Shown: positions 38,614 to 48,071, counted from the stretch's first letter. The stretch: DNA of 55,413 bases from Planctomycetales bacterium (GCA_030606285.1 JAUWGS010000014.1:1-55413); one strand, 5' to 3'. The notes: generated by a model from the letters alone, not told the origin. Program-made: numbers and translations.

Positions 38614-40887
38614 CTATCCTCCGCTAACGCTCTCGTGGTGGCGCTGGACCAGGATCACATCCTCGATCTGGCCGATAACCTTCACGACCTTGTTTAGCTG
38701 CTCTGTATCCCACACCTCTACCATCAGGTAGAAGACTGCATTGCCGTCGCCGTGGGACACGGTGGGCTGGATGTTGATGTTCCCTCCGGTGAGATTAACT
38801 GATAGCTCGGAGAGTTCCCGCATGATGTCGAAGAGCAATCCCACGCGGTTGAGCGCAACGATTCGCAGAGTTGCCGGATAGAACTTGTCCAGCGCGTCTT
38901 CCGACCATTGCACCGGGATCGCAGTCAGCTCCACTTCGTCGGCGATGGCGGGGCAGCGGGCGTGGTGCACATCAACCCTGTGCTCCTTGCGATTGTCCAG
39001 CCCGAGTATTTCGTCGCCGGGAATGGGCGTGCAGCAAGGCGCAAGCTCCACTTTACGGCGCAGCGGCTTCCCGCCCTTTCGGACGATTCCAAGCTCGCTC
39101 GCTAGGCCTACTGCGGGAGTAAACGGCGCTTCAGGCTCACTGTCGGGCCGCAAGGACCTCTTCATCGCCTTCTCGACATACACGTGCTTCAGCTTCTGCA
39201 CAACCTCTTCCGCCATGAGATTGCCGGTGGCTATCCGGTCAAACATGTCGTCAATCTTTCTCACGCGCAGGGACTTGACCAGCGCCATCAGATTGACGTT
39301 TGCCATCAGGTTCAGCGGGTACAGCCCGCTCTTCGCGATCTGCTGGCGGAGCAGGAACCTGCCCATCTGCACCCGTTTGCGCCGGGGCTGGTCGCGGAAC
39401 CAGCGCTTTATCTTCACGATACTCTTCGGGCTCCGGACGATGTTGAGCCAATCCGGCTGCGGCCTGGGAACTCCCTCCTTGTTCTTCACAACCTCCACGA
39501 CATCGCCGTTCGTAAGCGTGTAGTCGAGCGGAACATCCTTGCCGTTAACCAGCGCGCTCTCGGTTGAGTGGCCCAGGTCTGTGTGGATGTAGTAAGCGAA
39601 GTCAATGGGTGTTGCGCCTTCCGGCAGCGAGACGACCTCGCCCAGGGGTGACAGAACGAGCACTTCGCCCTTGGTCAATGACTCGCGGGTCTTCTCCACG
39701 AAATCGCGGGAGTCGAGGTCCTGCTCCGACAGGTCCGCGATGAACTCGAACCACGAGAACGTCTCGCGCAACTGGTAGGGAGAAGTGTGCCCCTTGTATC
39801 TCCAGTGCGCGGCAACGCCATGCTCCGCAAGGTCATCCATCTGCTCCGTGCGGATCTGCACTTCGCTTATCTGGCCGTTCTCGCCCATGATGGTTGTATG
39901 CAGGCTCTGGTAGCCGTTGCTCTTCGGCGCGGCAATGAAGTCCCGGAAGCGGTTGAACAGCGGCCGGTAGATGCCGTGGATCACGCCCAGCGCCCGGTAG
40001 CAGTCGAGCTCTTCGCCGCCGAGCACGACTCGAATCGCCATCAGATCGTAGACCTGGTCGAGAGGCATCCCTCGATCCCTTATCTTGCGCCAGGTGGAAT
40101 ACGGGGTCTTGATGCGGCCGATTACATGCTTGACTTCTATTCCCGCAGCAGTGAGTTCGCTCTCCAGCCTCTTTTTCGTAAGCTCGTAAGAGGCCGTCTT
40201 GCGCCCCACCATCTTGTCGAGTTCGCGCACCACCCACTCGTGTTCCCTCGGATGCAGCAGCTGGAAGCAGATGTTCTCCATTTCGTGAGCCAGCTCGTGC
40301 AGACCGAGCCGTCGCGCCAGTGGCGCGTAGAAGTCGAGCGTTTCCTTGGCGTTTCGCTTTGCGCGGTCCTCCGGCAGGGCCTCTATCGTGCGCATATTGT
40401 GCAGCCGGTCGGCCAGCTTGACCACCAGGACTCTCAGGTCTTCCGCCATCGACACGAACAGCCGCTGCAGATTCCGCGCCTGCTCGTCGCTCATCGTGCG
40501 GCCGACGAAGCGTGAGAAGAGGTCAATGCGGTGGATCTTGGTGAGTGAGACGACAAGGTCGGCGACTTTCGCCCCGAAGCGCCGCTCGATTTTCTTCGGA
40601 CGCACGCTCGTGTCCTCAACGGTATCGTGGAGCAGCGCCGCAACGATGGAATCCTCGTCCATGTTCAGGCGGGCACAGGTAAGGGCAACGTTCACCGGAT
40701 GAAAGATGTACGGCTCACCACTCTCCCGATGCTGCTTGGCGTGGGCCGCCGACGCAAGCTTGAAGGCTTCCTCCAGCTTGGTAGCGCCTGCACCGGGATT
40801 GCGCTGCACATAATCCTCGACGAGCTGATGGAAGAGGTCTTGCACCCCTGATTTCTCGTCCCTTGCTTGAGGTCGCACCTTTGCCAT
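38614..40887 (-). CDS. Bifunctional (p)ppGpp synthetase/hydrolase (RSH)
   Basis: Stringent-response enzyme of 757 aa. Order: HD hydrolase domain with intact LLHDTVEDT and LADRLHNMRT; synthetase domain with KTPYSTWRK, YDLMAIRV, GYQSLHTT and EVQIRTEQMDDLAEHGVAAHW; TGS domain (LSPLGEVVSLPEGATPIDFAYYIH); zinc-finger/helical region; C-terminal ACT (LRIVALNRVGLLFDIMRELSEL). The HD residues are kept, so it should both make and degrade (p)ppGpp; the synthetase also looks complete. It lies between recJ and dtd as in Firmicutes, but apt is absent. Confidence 0.96.
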   Translation of the reverse strand: MAKVRPQARDEKSGVQDLFHQLVEDYVQRNPGAGATKLEEAFKLASAAHAKQHRESGEPYIFHPVNVALTCARLNMDEDSIVAALLHDTVEDTSVRPKKIERRFGAKVADLVVSLTKIHRIDLFSRFVGRTMSDEQARNLQRLFVSMAEDLRVLVVKLADRLHNMRTIEALPEDRAKRNAKETLDFYAPLARRLGLHELAHEMENICFQLLHPREHEWVVRELDKMVGRKTASYELTKKRLESELTAAGIEVKHVIGRIKTPYSTWRKIRDRGMPLDQVYDLMAIRVVLGGEELDCYRALGVIHGIYRPLFNRFRDFIAAPKSNGYQSLHTTIMGENGQISEVQIRTEQMDDLAEHGVAAHWRYKGHTSPYQLRETFSWFEFIADLSEQDLDSRDFVEKTRESLTKGEVLVLSPLGEVVSLPEGATPIDFAYYIHTDLGHSTESALVNGKDVPLDYTLTNGDVVEVVKNKEGVPRPQPDWLNIVRSPKSIVKIKRWFRDQPRRKRVQMGRFLLRQQIAKSGLYPLNLMANVNLMALVKSLRVRKIDDMFDRIATGNLMAEEVVQKLKHVYVEKAMKRSLRPDSEPEAPFTPAVGLASELGIVRKGGKPLRRKVELAPCCTPIPGDEILGLDNRKEHRVDVHHARCPAIADEVELTAIPVQWSEDALDKFYPATLRIVALNRVGLLFDIMRELSELSVNLTGGNINIQPTVSHGDGNAVFYLMVEVWDTEQLNKVVKVIGQIEDVILVQRHHESVSGG

Positions 40888-40901
40888 CAGATTCTCAGCT
40901 A

Positions 40902-42611
40902 TTATACCTGCGCTCGCTCAGAAGCGGATTCTTCGTCCGCCATCCCGATCAGACCGAGCTGCAGCCCGACACGGTTCTGGTAGTTATCAAGGTCAAGCTC
41001 AACATCCAGATCGCACGTCGTCCCCTCGCGCAGTCGGTCTGCCAGATGGGATTTCCTGAAGCCGATGACGCGCAGCAGCGATGCTCCACTCCGCTCAATA
41101 CTGAGCATAAGATGTGTCCTGTCCTGGCCCACGAGCCTTGCTCTTTCCACCCGTGCATTGCGTAGCCTGATACGCGGCGGCGGGTGTCCCTCCCCGAACG
41201 GGTAAAGGCGCATCAATGCAGGCACCAGCTCATCGCCCAATTCGGCGGGCTCCGCCTCGTACTCGAACGGTTCATCGCGCTTCTTCCCCGCCAGTCGGAC
41301 GACTTCCGTATCGTGCAGCAAGCTCCGCAGCCCGGGAACCGCCGCTGTCGAGACGGTCATGCCTGCAGCCGCAGCATGCCCGCCTAGCCTTGTGACCACG
41401 TCCCGGGCGGGTTCCAGCGTCGCCAGCAGATCAACCCCCGAGGGTGCGCGCCCGCTGCCGACGGAAACGCCATCCTCGGCGTCCAGGTCGGAAAGGACGA
41501 GTGTCGGCCGACCGAAAGCCTCGGCGATTTTCGCGGCAACGATACCGATCACTCCCTGGTTCCACTCCGGCTTGTACAGCACAAGCACAGCCGCATCCTC
41601 GTGCGCCAGGGCTTGTTGCGCGGCCTCGTCGTAGATCCTGCCCTGCAAGTCACGTCGCTCCCAGTTCAGGCGCACAAGTTGCGCGGCGAGAGTCGCCGCC
41701 GCCTTTTCGTCGCGGGTTAGAATAAGCTCAGCAGCCAGCCGTGCGTGAGCCATCCTCCCCGCGGCGTTTAATGTCGGCACGAGCTTGAACGCAAGGTCGC
41801 GCCATGTAAGAAACTCCATTGCGCCGAGTTGCAGCGCTTTGAGCATGGCACGCAGGCCCGGATGCGGTGACTGCGGTATCTGTTGCATGCCGACGTGAGC
41901 CAGAATGAAATTATCCCCTACCAGTGGCACAACGTCGCCTATCGTCCCCAGGGCTGCGAGATCGAGGAAGTTGTTGTCCGCGAGCGACGCGTCCTCCCCT
42001 TCCGCCGCCAGCCATTCGCGTGCGAAGCAATACGCCATCCCTGCGGTGCACATCGGGTCGATGCCGTCCTGAAGGTGCGGATTGATGAGCGGCATATCAG
42101 GCACTTCACCGACCGGCGCGTGATGGTCCAGGCAGACAACAGTCAAGCCATGCTCGTGGGCAAGGTTTACCTCTTCATTGTTTGACGTGCCGCAATCGAG
42201 GGCGAACAGCACCTTGTAGCCCATCTCCGGCGCACGCTGGACAATGCGCCTGTGAAGCCCGTATCCCTCGTTGAACCGCGAAGGCAGGAAGTAGCCTGAC
42301 TTCAGCCCGAGCTGCTGGCTGACGAGGAATAGCGTGCAGACGGCAAGGACGCCGTCCACATCGTAGTCGCCGTAGAACAGCACAGGCAGCTTCTCCGCAC
42401 GGGCGCGCCTCAGCTGCTCCAGGATTTCGGGCAGTGCCGAAGCCGCCCCAAGCCCGTTTAGTTCCTCAAGCCGGGGTGATAGATAGGGCGTGCTGACAGA
42501 AGGATCGTCTTGCCAGCGCGCTGCGAACAGGCGCGCAAGCAAAGGGGGAAGGTCGTGTTCATCAGCAAGCTCACGTTCCAGTTCCCCTCGCGCTTCTTGC
42601 CCGGAGAGCAC
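40902..42611 (-). CDS. recJ: Single-stranded-DNA-specific exonuclease RecJ
   Basis: 5'-3' ssDNA exonuclease in recombination and mismatch repair. 569 aa with DHH and DHHA1 domains. Metal motifs: YGDYDVDGV (DHH motif I), ALDCGTSNNEE, VCLDHHAP (DHH), and SVGSGRAPSGVDLLATL with GGHAAAAGMTV in DHHA1, followed by the OB-type C-terminal part. The start is a GTG at 42611 with AGGAG 6 nt upstream. It is 8 nt after secF and 14 nt before rsh on the leftward strand, forming one operon. Confidence 0.96.
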   Translation of the reverse strand: MLSGQEARGELERELADEHDLPPLLARLFAARWQDDPSVSTPYLSPRLEELNGLGAASALPEILEQLRRARAEKLPVLFYGDYDVDGVLAVCTLFLVSQQLGLKSGYFLPSRFNEGYGLHRRIVQRAPEMGYKVLFALDCGTSNNEEVNLAHEHGLTVVCLDHHAPVGEVPDMPLINPHLQDGIDPMCTAGMAYCFAREWLAAEGEDASLADNNFLDLAALGTIGDVVPLVGDNFILAHVGMQQIPQSPHPGLRAMLKALQLGAMEFLTWRDLAFKLVPTLNAAGRMAHARLAAELILTRDEKAAATLAAQLVRLNWERRDLQGRIYDEAAQQALAHEDAAVLVLYKPEWNQGVIGIVAAKIAEAFGRPTLVLSDLDAEDGVSVGSGRAPSGVDLLATLEPARDVVTRLGGHAAAAGMTVSTAAVPGLRSLLHDTEVVRLAGKKRDEPFEYEAEPAELGDELVPALMRLYPFGEGHPPPRIRLRNARVERARLVGQDRTHLMLSIERSGASLLRVIGFRKSHLADRLREGTTCDLDVELDLDNYQNRVGLQLGLIGMADEESASERAQV

Positions 42612-42619
42612 TATTGCTC

Positions 42620-44077
42620 CTAGCGCCGGCGCGGCTTCCTTTTCTTCTTCAGCTTCTTCTTAGCCCTGGCAGCTTTGTCCGGAACTGCCGGACTAGGCTT
42701 TTCCCCAGGCGCTCTGCCGGCTTCAACTGTCCCCGGCGCTTCGGCGGGCTTGAGCTCTATCGTCTCCGCCTTTTCTTCTTCCTCATCCACCACAACCTCA
42801 TCTTCATCGAACGTTCCGAGCGCGGCCTGCTCCTGCGCCGCCAGAAGGTCGATGGTTCGCGGGATGCGCGCCTTTCTCTCCTCGCGGGTGAAGAACAGCA
42901 CGATCGGCGCGGCGATGAATACGGACGAATACGCACCAGAGATCATTCCGAAGAGCATCGCCATACTGAAATTGTATATGGCCGCACCTCCGAAGAGGAT
43001 TAGCGCTATCAGCATCACTATGACCGTGCCAACGGTCATAACGGAGCGGGTAAGCGTCTGCGTCAGGCTCAAATTGATAATGGTCGGGACGTTCATCTGT
43101 GGGAAGTTGCGCAAGTTCTCCCGGATCCGGTCGTAGATGATGATGGTGTCGTTAATGGAATACCCGATGATGGTCAGGATGACCGCGATGAAAAACGAGT
43201 TGACTTCGAGTTTCAGTATCGCGGTGCCGGTGAGGGCAATCGCCACGTCGTGCACCAGCGCGACGACTGCCGCAATGGCAAACACGATGCGGTTGAAGCG
43301 GATGAAGATGAAGACCATTATCGCCAGCGTACCGAGTATCAGCGCGATAATCGCGTTCCTGATAAGCTCCCCGCCGACGACCGGCCCCACATAGTCCCGT
43401 GCAAGAACCTGCACGCCGCCGCGCTCCACGGCTTCTTCCGCTACCGGCTCCTCGGCGCCATCCCCAGGTAGCGCTTCGTCGTCCGCCACCCCTGCCGCCG
43501 CCTCGTCCTCTTCCTCAGCCTCAGACGCTTCGACATCTTCTTCCAAAGGCTCCGCATCCGTTGCGGCTTCGTCTTCGGCCGCCGCCTCCAGCGGGGCCTC
43601 TTCCTCGGAAACTGGCGGTTCGACCTCCTCGGCAGGTGCGACTTCCTCCTCCTCGATGGTGCTGACCGTGGGCTTGCCGCCACCATACTCGGCGGCGATT
43701 TCGTCGATCATCCCGCCTATCTTCACATTGCGAACCGCATTCTGCTCAGCTTCCGTCGCTGCATCACCGGTGTCGATGCGCAGGCGGATTTCCACCTCGC
43801 GGGGGTCCTTTCGGCGCAGCTGGACTACCGGTTCGCCCGCGGAGTATTTGCCAGCGATCTCGGCGATTGCACGCGCATTGCCGGGCTCATCAAGCTTCAG
43901 CGCGATGAAGCTCCCGCCGGTGAAGTCGATGCCGAGAAAGAGCGGGCTCCCGATGGTGCGGCTGTTGCCGATCATCGTGGCAATGCCGATAGCGATGACT
44001 ACTACCGAGATGAGAAGCCACAGCTTATTGTATTGGACAAAGGGAATTAGCCTGTAACGATGGAGGTTCTTGAGCAT
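42620..44077 (-). CDS. secF: Protein translocase subunit SecF with acidic insertion and basic tail
   Basis: Membrane partner of SecD that uses the proton gradient to complete export. 485 aa (SecF is usually ~300). TM1 (22-37) and the periplasmic P1 start (FLGIDFTGGS) are normal. Residues 141-218 are an inserted stretch rich in Glu, Ala and Asp, placed just before the conserved VGPVVGGELI that begins the membrane core; TM2-6 follow (VALVHDVAI, GYSINDTIIIYDRIRE). A long C-terminal cytosolic tail ends in a Lys/Arg cluster (AKKKLKKKRKPRRR). Ribosome-binding site GGGGAA. 9 bp after secD in the same operon. Confidence 0.95.
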   Translation of the reverse strand: MLKNLHRYRLIPFVQYNKLWLLISVVVIAIGIATMIGNSRTIGSPLFLGIDFTGGSFIALKLDEPGNARAIAEIAGKYSAGEPVVQLRRKDPREVEIRLRIDTGDAATEAEQNAVRNVKIGGMIDEIAAEYGGGKPTVSTIEEEEVAPAEEVEPPVSEEEAPLEAAAEDEAATDAEPLEEDVEASEAEEEDEAAAGVADDEALPGDGAEEPVAEEAVERGGVQVLARDYVGPVVGGELIRNAIIALILGTLAIMVFIFIRFNRIVFAIAAVVALVHDVAIALTGTAILKLEVNSFFIAVILTIIGYSINDTIIIYDRIRENLRNFPQMNVPTIINLSLTQTLTRSVMTVGTVIVMLIALILFGGAAIYNFSMAMLFGMISGAYSSVFIAAPIVLFFTREERKARIPRTIDLLAAQEQAALGTFDEDEVVVDEEEEKAETIELKPAEAPGTVEAGRAPGEKPSPAVPDKAARAKKKLKKKRKPRRR

Positions 44078-44086
44078 CGGTTCCCC

Positions 44087-45382
44087 TTATGCGTAGAGAC
44101 TTGTCTTCTTGACGCTTTGAGTGAACAGCGACAGTATGAAGCGGGTGATGAAGACCGCGCTGAACATCGAAATGAGAATACCTATCGACAGTGTTATGGC
44201 GAACCCTTTCACCGGCCCGGTTCCGTAGAAGAACAGCACCAGCGCCGCGATCAGCGTGGTAAGGTTCCCGTCCAGGATGGCAACCCACGCACGGGCGAAC
44301 GCGGCCTCAAGCGCAGCCCCGAGCGTTTTGCCCCATGCAAGCTCCTCCTTGAGCCTCTCGAAGATTATGATGTTGGCGTCTATCGCCATACCAATGGATA
44401 AAATAAAGCCCGCGATGCCGGGGAGCGTCAGTGTCACGCCCAGCAGCGAGAGGAAGCCGAGAGTTATCAAGACGTAAAGTACCAGGGCTATGTCCGCAAC
44501 CAGGCCCGGCAGCCGGTACATCGCCAGCATTATCAGCAGGATAATTGCAAATCCCGCTATGCCCGCAATCAGGCTGGTGTCAATGGACTCCTTCCCCAGG
44601 GTTGGGCCGACCACGCGGCTTTCCAGAACCATTACCGGAACAGGCAGGGCGCCGCCCTTGAGCTGCTTGGCCAGGAGAGTCGAGCTCTGAACGTTGAAGC
44701 CGCCCTCAATGATGCCCTTGCCACCCCAGATGGCAGTCCGGATGACTGGGCAGGAAACAACCTTCTTGTCCAGGGCTATCGCCATGTAGCGGTTCACGTT
44801 ATTCTGGGTGAACCGGCCGAACGCTTCGGCACCCGCAGGCTTGAACTCAAAGCCCACTGCGGGCCGCCCCATCGAATCCCGTGTCGGGAATGCGTTGTTA
44901 AGCTCCTTGCCCGTCACAATTACGGGAAACTCCGTCTCGGATTCCGTGATGTCGAAGCCGTCATCGAGCGGATTGTCACCAACGTCAATGAACTCAAGGA
45001 GCGCGGTGTCCCCGATTAGCTTCAGGATCTGGTCAACCTCGCTCTCGCCCTCTCCCAGGTCACCGGATTCCGCTTCGCCGGCCTTCCTCAGGCTGGGCAC
45101 CTGCACGAGCACGCGGTTCGTCCCAACCCTGGTAATGGTGACCTCCCGCTGTCCCTGCGGATCCACGCGGTTGCGGATAACCTCAATCAGCCCGCTGATG
45201 TCGTCCACGGTCACCGGTTGGCCCGCGGGCGGAACGGCCTTCAGGAGCACTGACACGCCGCCTCTGAGATCAAGCCCCAGCGTGATGATGTCGAAGTTGT
45301 TCGTATAGCGGTATATGGGCTGGATCAGCGCGATGACAAGTACAGCCGCGATTAACAGGAGATTGGCCTGCCATTGGTTCAT
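44087..45382 (-). CDS. secD: Protein translocase subunit SecD, short form
   Basis: 431 aa. TM1 (LLLIAAVLVIALIQPIY), then the first periplasmic domain with the hallmark LGLDLRGGVSVLL, a P1 base with VRNRVDPQGQREVTITRVGTN-type sequence, and a five-helix RND-like membrane core (VVGPTLGKESI, SIGMAIDANIIIFERLKEEL). GGAGAGG precedes the ATG. First gene of the secD-secF-recJ-rsh-dtd operon, with promoter TTGTGA-N17-TATTAT upstream. Confidence 0.97.
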   Translation of the reverse strand: MNQWQANLLLIAAVLVIALIQPIYRYTNNFDIITLGLDLRGGVSVLLKAVPPAGQPVTVDDISGLIEVIRNRVDPQGQREVTITRVGTNRVLVQVPSLRKAGEAESGDLGEGESEVDQILKLIGDTALLEFIDVGDNPLDDGFDITESETEFPVIVTGKELNNAFPTRDSMGRPAVGFEFKPAGAEAFGRFTQNNVNRYMAIALDKKVVSCPVIRTAIWGGKGIIEGGFNVQSSTLLAKQLKGGALPVPVMVLESRVVGPTLGKESIDTSLIAGIAGFAIILLIMLAMYRLPGLVADIALVLYVLITLGFLSLLGVTLTLPGIAGFILSIGMAIDANIIIFERLKEELAWGKTLGAALEAAFARAWVAILDGNLTTLIAALVLFFYGTGPVKGFAITLSIGILISMFSAVFITRFILSLFTQSVKKTSLYA

Positions 45383-45409
45383 ATCCTCTCCAGGAATTGC
45401 TGAACCGCT

Positions 45410-45438
45410 ATAATATCACGACGCTCCTCGCGTCACAA
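45410..45438 (-). promoter_or_regulatory. Promoter of the secD operon
   Basis: On the minus strand TTGTGA (45433-45438), 17-nt spacer, TATTAT (45410-45415). It leaves a leader of about 25 nt with GGAGAGG before secD. Confidence 0.55.
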
Positions 45439-45505
45439 GACGATTATGCCTTTCCGTCACGATAATAGGCTGGCGTGCAGGTAATAGACTCGGTACTGCA
45501 AATGA

Positions 45506-45994
45506 GTGAACGACAGAAGCTATAACATGGACGAGCAGAAAAAAACCGCAGCAACCAAGAAAACCCGGACCTTCCACTACCACATTGACCTGAAATGGCT
45601 TGAAGGGTGTAGGGCGGAACTGGACCCCGGTGAAGGCAAACCCAAACTTCTCGTCGGTGCACCGGTTGAGTTCAAGGGAGAGCCGGGCAACATATCGCCG
45701 GAGGACATGATGGTCAGCTCGCTTTCGGTCTGTCAGATGAACACCTTCGTCGCCTTCGCGCACCACAAGAGCCTGGAGTTCACTGCCTACATGGATTCTG
45801 CGGATGGAGTGATGGAGGTTATCGACCGAAAGCTCAGATTCACCGGAGTTACACTTCGCCCCACCGTAACCGTTACCCGAGAAGACGACCGGGAAACCGC
45901 GCTCAAGCTCCTGGAGGACGCCCACCATTCCTGCGCAATAAGCAACAGTGTGAACTTCGAGGTGATTGTTGAAACCAGGGTGGTTGTTGCCTGA
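45506..45994 (+). CDS. OsmC family peroxiredoxin-like protein
   Basis: 162 aa. The two redox cysteines of OsmC/Ohr proteins are present: Cys76 (SSLSVCQMNTF) and Cys143 (HHSCAISNSV), along with the SPEDMMVSSL motif, so it likely reduces organic hydroperoxides with a dithiol donor. The start is uncertain: GTG 45506 or ATG 45527; neither has a clear ribosome-binding site, and residues before FHYHIDLKWL are not part of the domain. Divergent from secD, convergent with the DUF47 gene. Confidence 0.85.
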   Translation: MNDRSYNMDEQKKTAATKKTRTFHYHIDLKWLEGCRAELDPGEGKPKLLVGAPVEFKGEPGNISPEDMMVSSLSVCQMNTFVAFAHHKSLEFTAYMDSADGVMEVIDRKLRFTGVTLRPTVTVTREDDRETALKLLEDAHHSCAISNSVNFEVIVETRVVVA

Positions 45995-46066
45995 TTATAA
46001 AGAGGCACCGGCGCGGTTCACGACCCCTCGGCTCAAGGACTGCTCATTCGGAACCGCCGGCGGGAG

Positions 46067-46699
46067 CTATCCTCCCTTGACGGTCACGCCCTGCAGGATG
46101 TCGCAGACGTCCTCGGTCGCGTCGACGGCGTCCTCGACGATGGCATAGATTTCCCGCCACTTGATTAGCTTCAAGATGTCTCGCTCTTCCTCGAAAAGCT
46201 CCGCGATGGCCTCGCGGTACACGCGATCAGCCCTCTTCTCGTAGTAAATCACCTGGTCGCAGTGGTGATCCAGCTCCTTGTACTTCTTCGGCTTGTTCAG
46301 CAGAGCGACCGCCTGCACCAGCTCCGAGGTTGCGCTGTGGAGCTGCTGCGTCATCACCTTGAAGTGCCCCGGCGTCGTGTCCAGCTTGTAGAGCACCATC
46401 CGTTCGATGAGGCCGTCGGTAATGTCCAGCACGTCGTCAATCGCCTGGGCGAGGTCCGTAATGTCTTCGCGGTCTATCGGGGTTACGAGGCTGACGTTAA
46501 GCAGCCCGATTATTTCTCTGGTGATGCGGTCGCCCTCATGCTCCAGGTGGTTGATTTCGGTCGCCTTTTCAGGGGCGAGCTGGATATCCCCCGCCACCTG
46601 CTCAAGGATTTCCGTCGCTTTGAGCACGTTTTCAGCTGCCTGCTTCATCAGCTCAAAGAAGCGATCCTCACGGGGAAACAGTGTCATTGCCAGTCTCAT
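46067..46699 (-). CDS. DUF47 family (PhoU-like) protein, partner of Pit
   Basis: 210 aa all-helical protein of the TIGR00153/DUF47 family, related to PhoU, that regulates or assists Pit phosphate transporters. Key stretches: EINHLEHEGDRITREI, IDREDITDLAQAIDDVLDITDG and WREIYAIVEDAVDATEDVCD, which carry the acidic metal-binding positions. GAGGGG precedes the ATG. It lies 10 bp after the pit stop on the same strand, so a pit-DUF47 operon is clear. Confidence 0.93.
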   Translation of the reverse strand: MRLAMTLFPREDRFFELMKQAAENVLKATEILEQVAGDIQLAPEKATEINHLEHEGDRITREIIGLLNVSLVTPIDREDITDLAQAIDDVLDITDGLIERMVLYKLDTTPGHFKVMTQQLHSATSELVQAVALLNKPKKYKELDHHCDQVIYYEKRADRVYREAIAELFEEERDILKLIKWREIYAIVEDAVDATEDVCDILQGVTVKGG

Positions 46700-46709
46700 T
46701 TCACACCCC

Positions 46710-47756
46710 TCATTTCACCGCTGCGGGCAGCACCGCCACTGCCAGCTTGAACACTATCGCAGAAAACAGCGCGGCTGCGGGAATGGTCAGTATCCACGCC
46801 CATAGAATTCTACCAAACAGTCCCCATCGCACGGCCGTCAGGCGCTTGATCGCACCCACACCCATTATCCCTCCGGAAATTGTATGGGTTGTGGAAACCG
46901 GAATGCCCAGGTAAGCCGTGCCCAGGATGGATGTCGCCGCGGCTGTCTCCGCGCAGAAGCCTTCCATTGGGCGCAACTTGGTGAGCCGCACGCCCATCGT
47001 CTTGATTACCTTCCAGCCGCCGATCAGTGTACCTAGGGCGATTACAGCATGCGCCGCGAGAACTACCCAGTTGGGGACAAAACCGCTGCTGTCGAAGGTT
47101 GAACGGAAGAACCAGTTTCCGTGCTCGATCGAAGTAATTCCCCCGGTCAACAACAAGATTGCGATAATCCCCATCGTTTTCTGCGCATCACCCGTGCCAT
47201 GCCCGAGGCTGAATAGTGCCGCGCTTACGAGCTGTAATCGTTTGAACCATTTGCCCACCCGTCTGCGGTCGAACCGGTGGAACAGCCAGCTCACCGCCCA
47301 CATATTGAAGGACGCTAGCGCCATGCCTACCAGAGGCGAAACCACCATGAATATGGCGATTAGCCAGATGCCCCTCCAGACAACTAGTCCCAGCCCTCCA
47401 TGCATTATGCCCGCGCCGAGAAGGCCGCCCACCAAGGCGTGGCTGACGCTTATGGGGATGCCGAACTGCGTCGTAATGACGGTCCAGACGATAGCTCCCA
47501 CCAACGCTGCGAGGATGACTATCGTGGTTATACCGTCAGGGTCAACCACGCGTTTGCCGATGGTGTGGGCAACTCTAAGGTCCATGACCACGACCGCGGC
47601 GAAATTCCAAAACGCAGCCCAGACGACAGCGTGGAATGGTTTCAGCACGCGGGTGGCAACAACGGTGGCGATTGAGTTTGCGGCGTCGTTGACGCCGTTC
47701 ATGAAGTCAAAGAACAGGGCTAAAAAGACCCCGACGAATACCAAAATGGTGAGCAT
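46710..47756 (-). CDS. pit: PiT family inorganic phosphate transporter
   Basis: 348 aa, ten to twelve transmembrane segments. The two PiT signatures are present: FDFMNGVNDAANSIATVV near the N-terminus and SLGHGTGDAQKTMG with GFCAETAAATSILGTAYLGIPVSTTH near the C-terminus. It imports phosphate, or metal-phosphate, with protons. First of a two-gene operon with the DUF47 regulator. The start is ATG 47756. Confidence 0.95.
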   Translation of the reverse strand: MLTILVFVGVFLALFFDFMNGVNDAANSIATVVATRVLKPFHAVVWAAFWNFAAVVVMDLRVAHTIGKRVVDPDGITTIVILAALVGAIVWTVITTQFGIPISVSHALVGGLLGAGIMHGGLGLVVWRGIWLIAIFMVVSPLVGMALASFNMWAVSWLFHRFDRRRVGKWFKRLQLVSAALFSLGHGTGDAQKTMGIIAILLLTGGITSIEHGNWFFRSTFDSSGFVPNWVVLAAHAVIALGTLIGGWKVIKTMGVRLTKLRPMEGFCAETAAATSILGTAYLGIPVSTTHTISGGIMGVGAIKRLTAVRWGLFGRILWAWILTIPAAALFSAIVFKLAVAVLPAAVK

Positions 47757-47921
47757 TCGCGGCCGGATTATAGCACGCTATTACCGGATGTAAGCAGGGA
47801 ATCCAGCATTAAAGGGAATGTTGCTGTGAAAGGATGAAACGTTCTTAATCTAGGCGCACCGGCTTGTCCGGCAACTCCCCCGGAACGCCCGTTAGCAGAA
47901 CGATGATTGAGGTTGATGGAG

Positions 47922-47978
47922 GAGTTGCGTATTACGGACACGAGCCAATCAGTGAAAGTCTCGCAACTCTATCCGTAA
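47922..47978. other. Interleaved complementary segments (pseudoknot-like) upstream of pit
   Basis: GAGTTGCG (47922-47929) pairs with CGCAACTC (47962-47969), and TTACGGA (47932-47938) pairs with TCCGTAA (47972-47978), in the order a-b-a'-b', the arrangement of an H-type pseudoknot. It lies between tRNA-Phe and pit, in DNA that would be transcribed leftward. The complementarity is seen directly; any function is speculative. Confidence 0.35.
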
Positions 47979-47998
47979 ACTCGTCCAGAACCTCACTA

Positions 47999-48071
47999 TG
48001 GCGAGGGACGGAATCGAACCGCCGACACAGGGATTTTCAGTCCCCTGCTCTACCAACTGAGCTACCTCGCC
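47999..48071 (-). tRNA. tRNA-Phe (anticodon GAA)
   Basis: Cloverleaf on the minus strand: acceptor GGCGAGG/CCTCGCC, D arm TAGCTCAGTTGGTAGAGCA, anticodon stem GGGGA/TCCCT with loop CTGAAAA (anticodon GAA), and T arm GGCGGTTCGATTCCGTC. 73 nt, discriminator A, CCA not encoded. Confidence 0.96.

Noticed and set aside
43399-43686. Proline/arginine-rich frames opposite the acidic SecF insertion
   Set aside because: They are reverse-complement products of a Glu/Ala-rich coding stretch.
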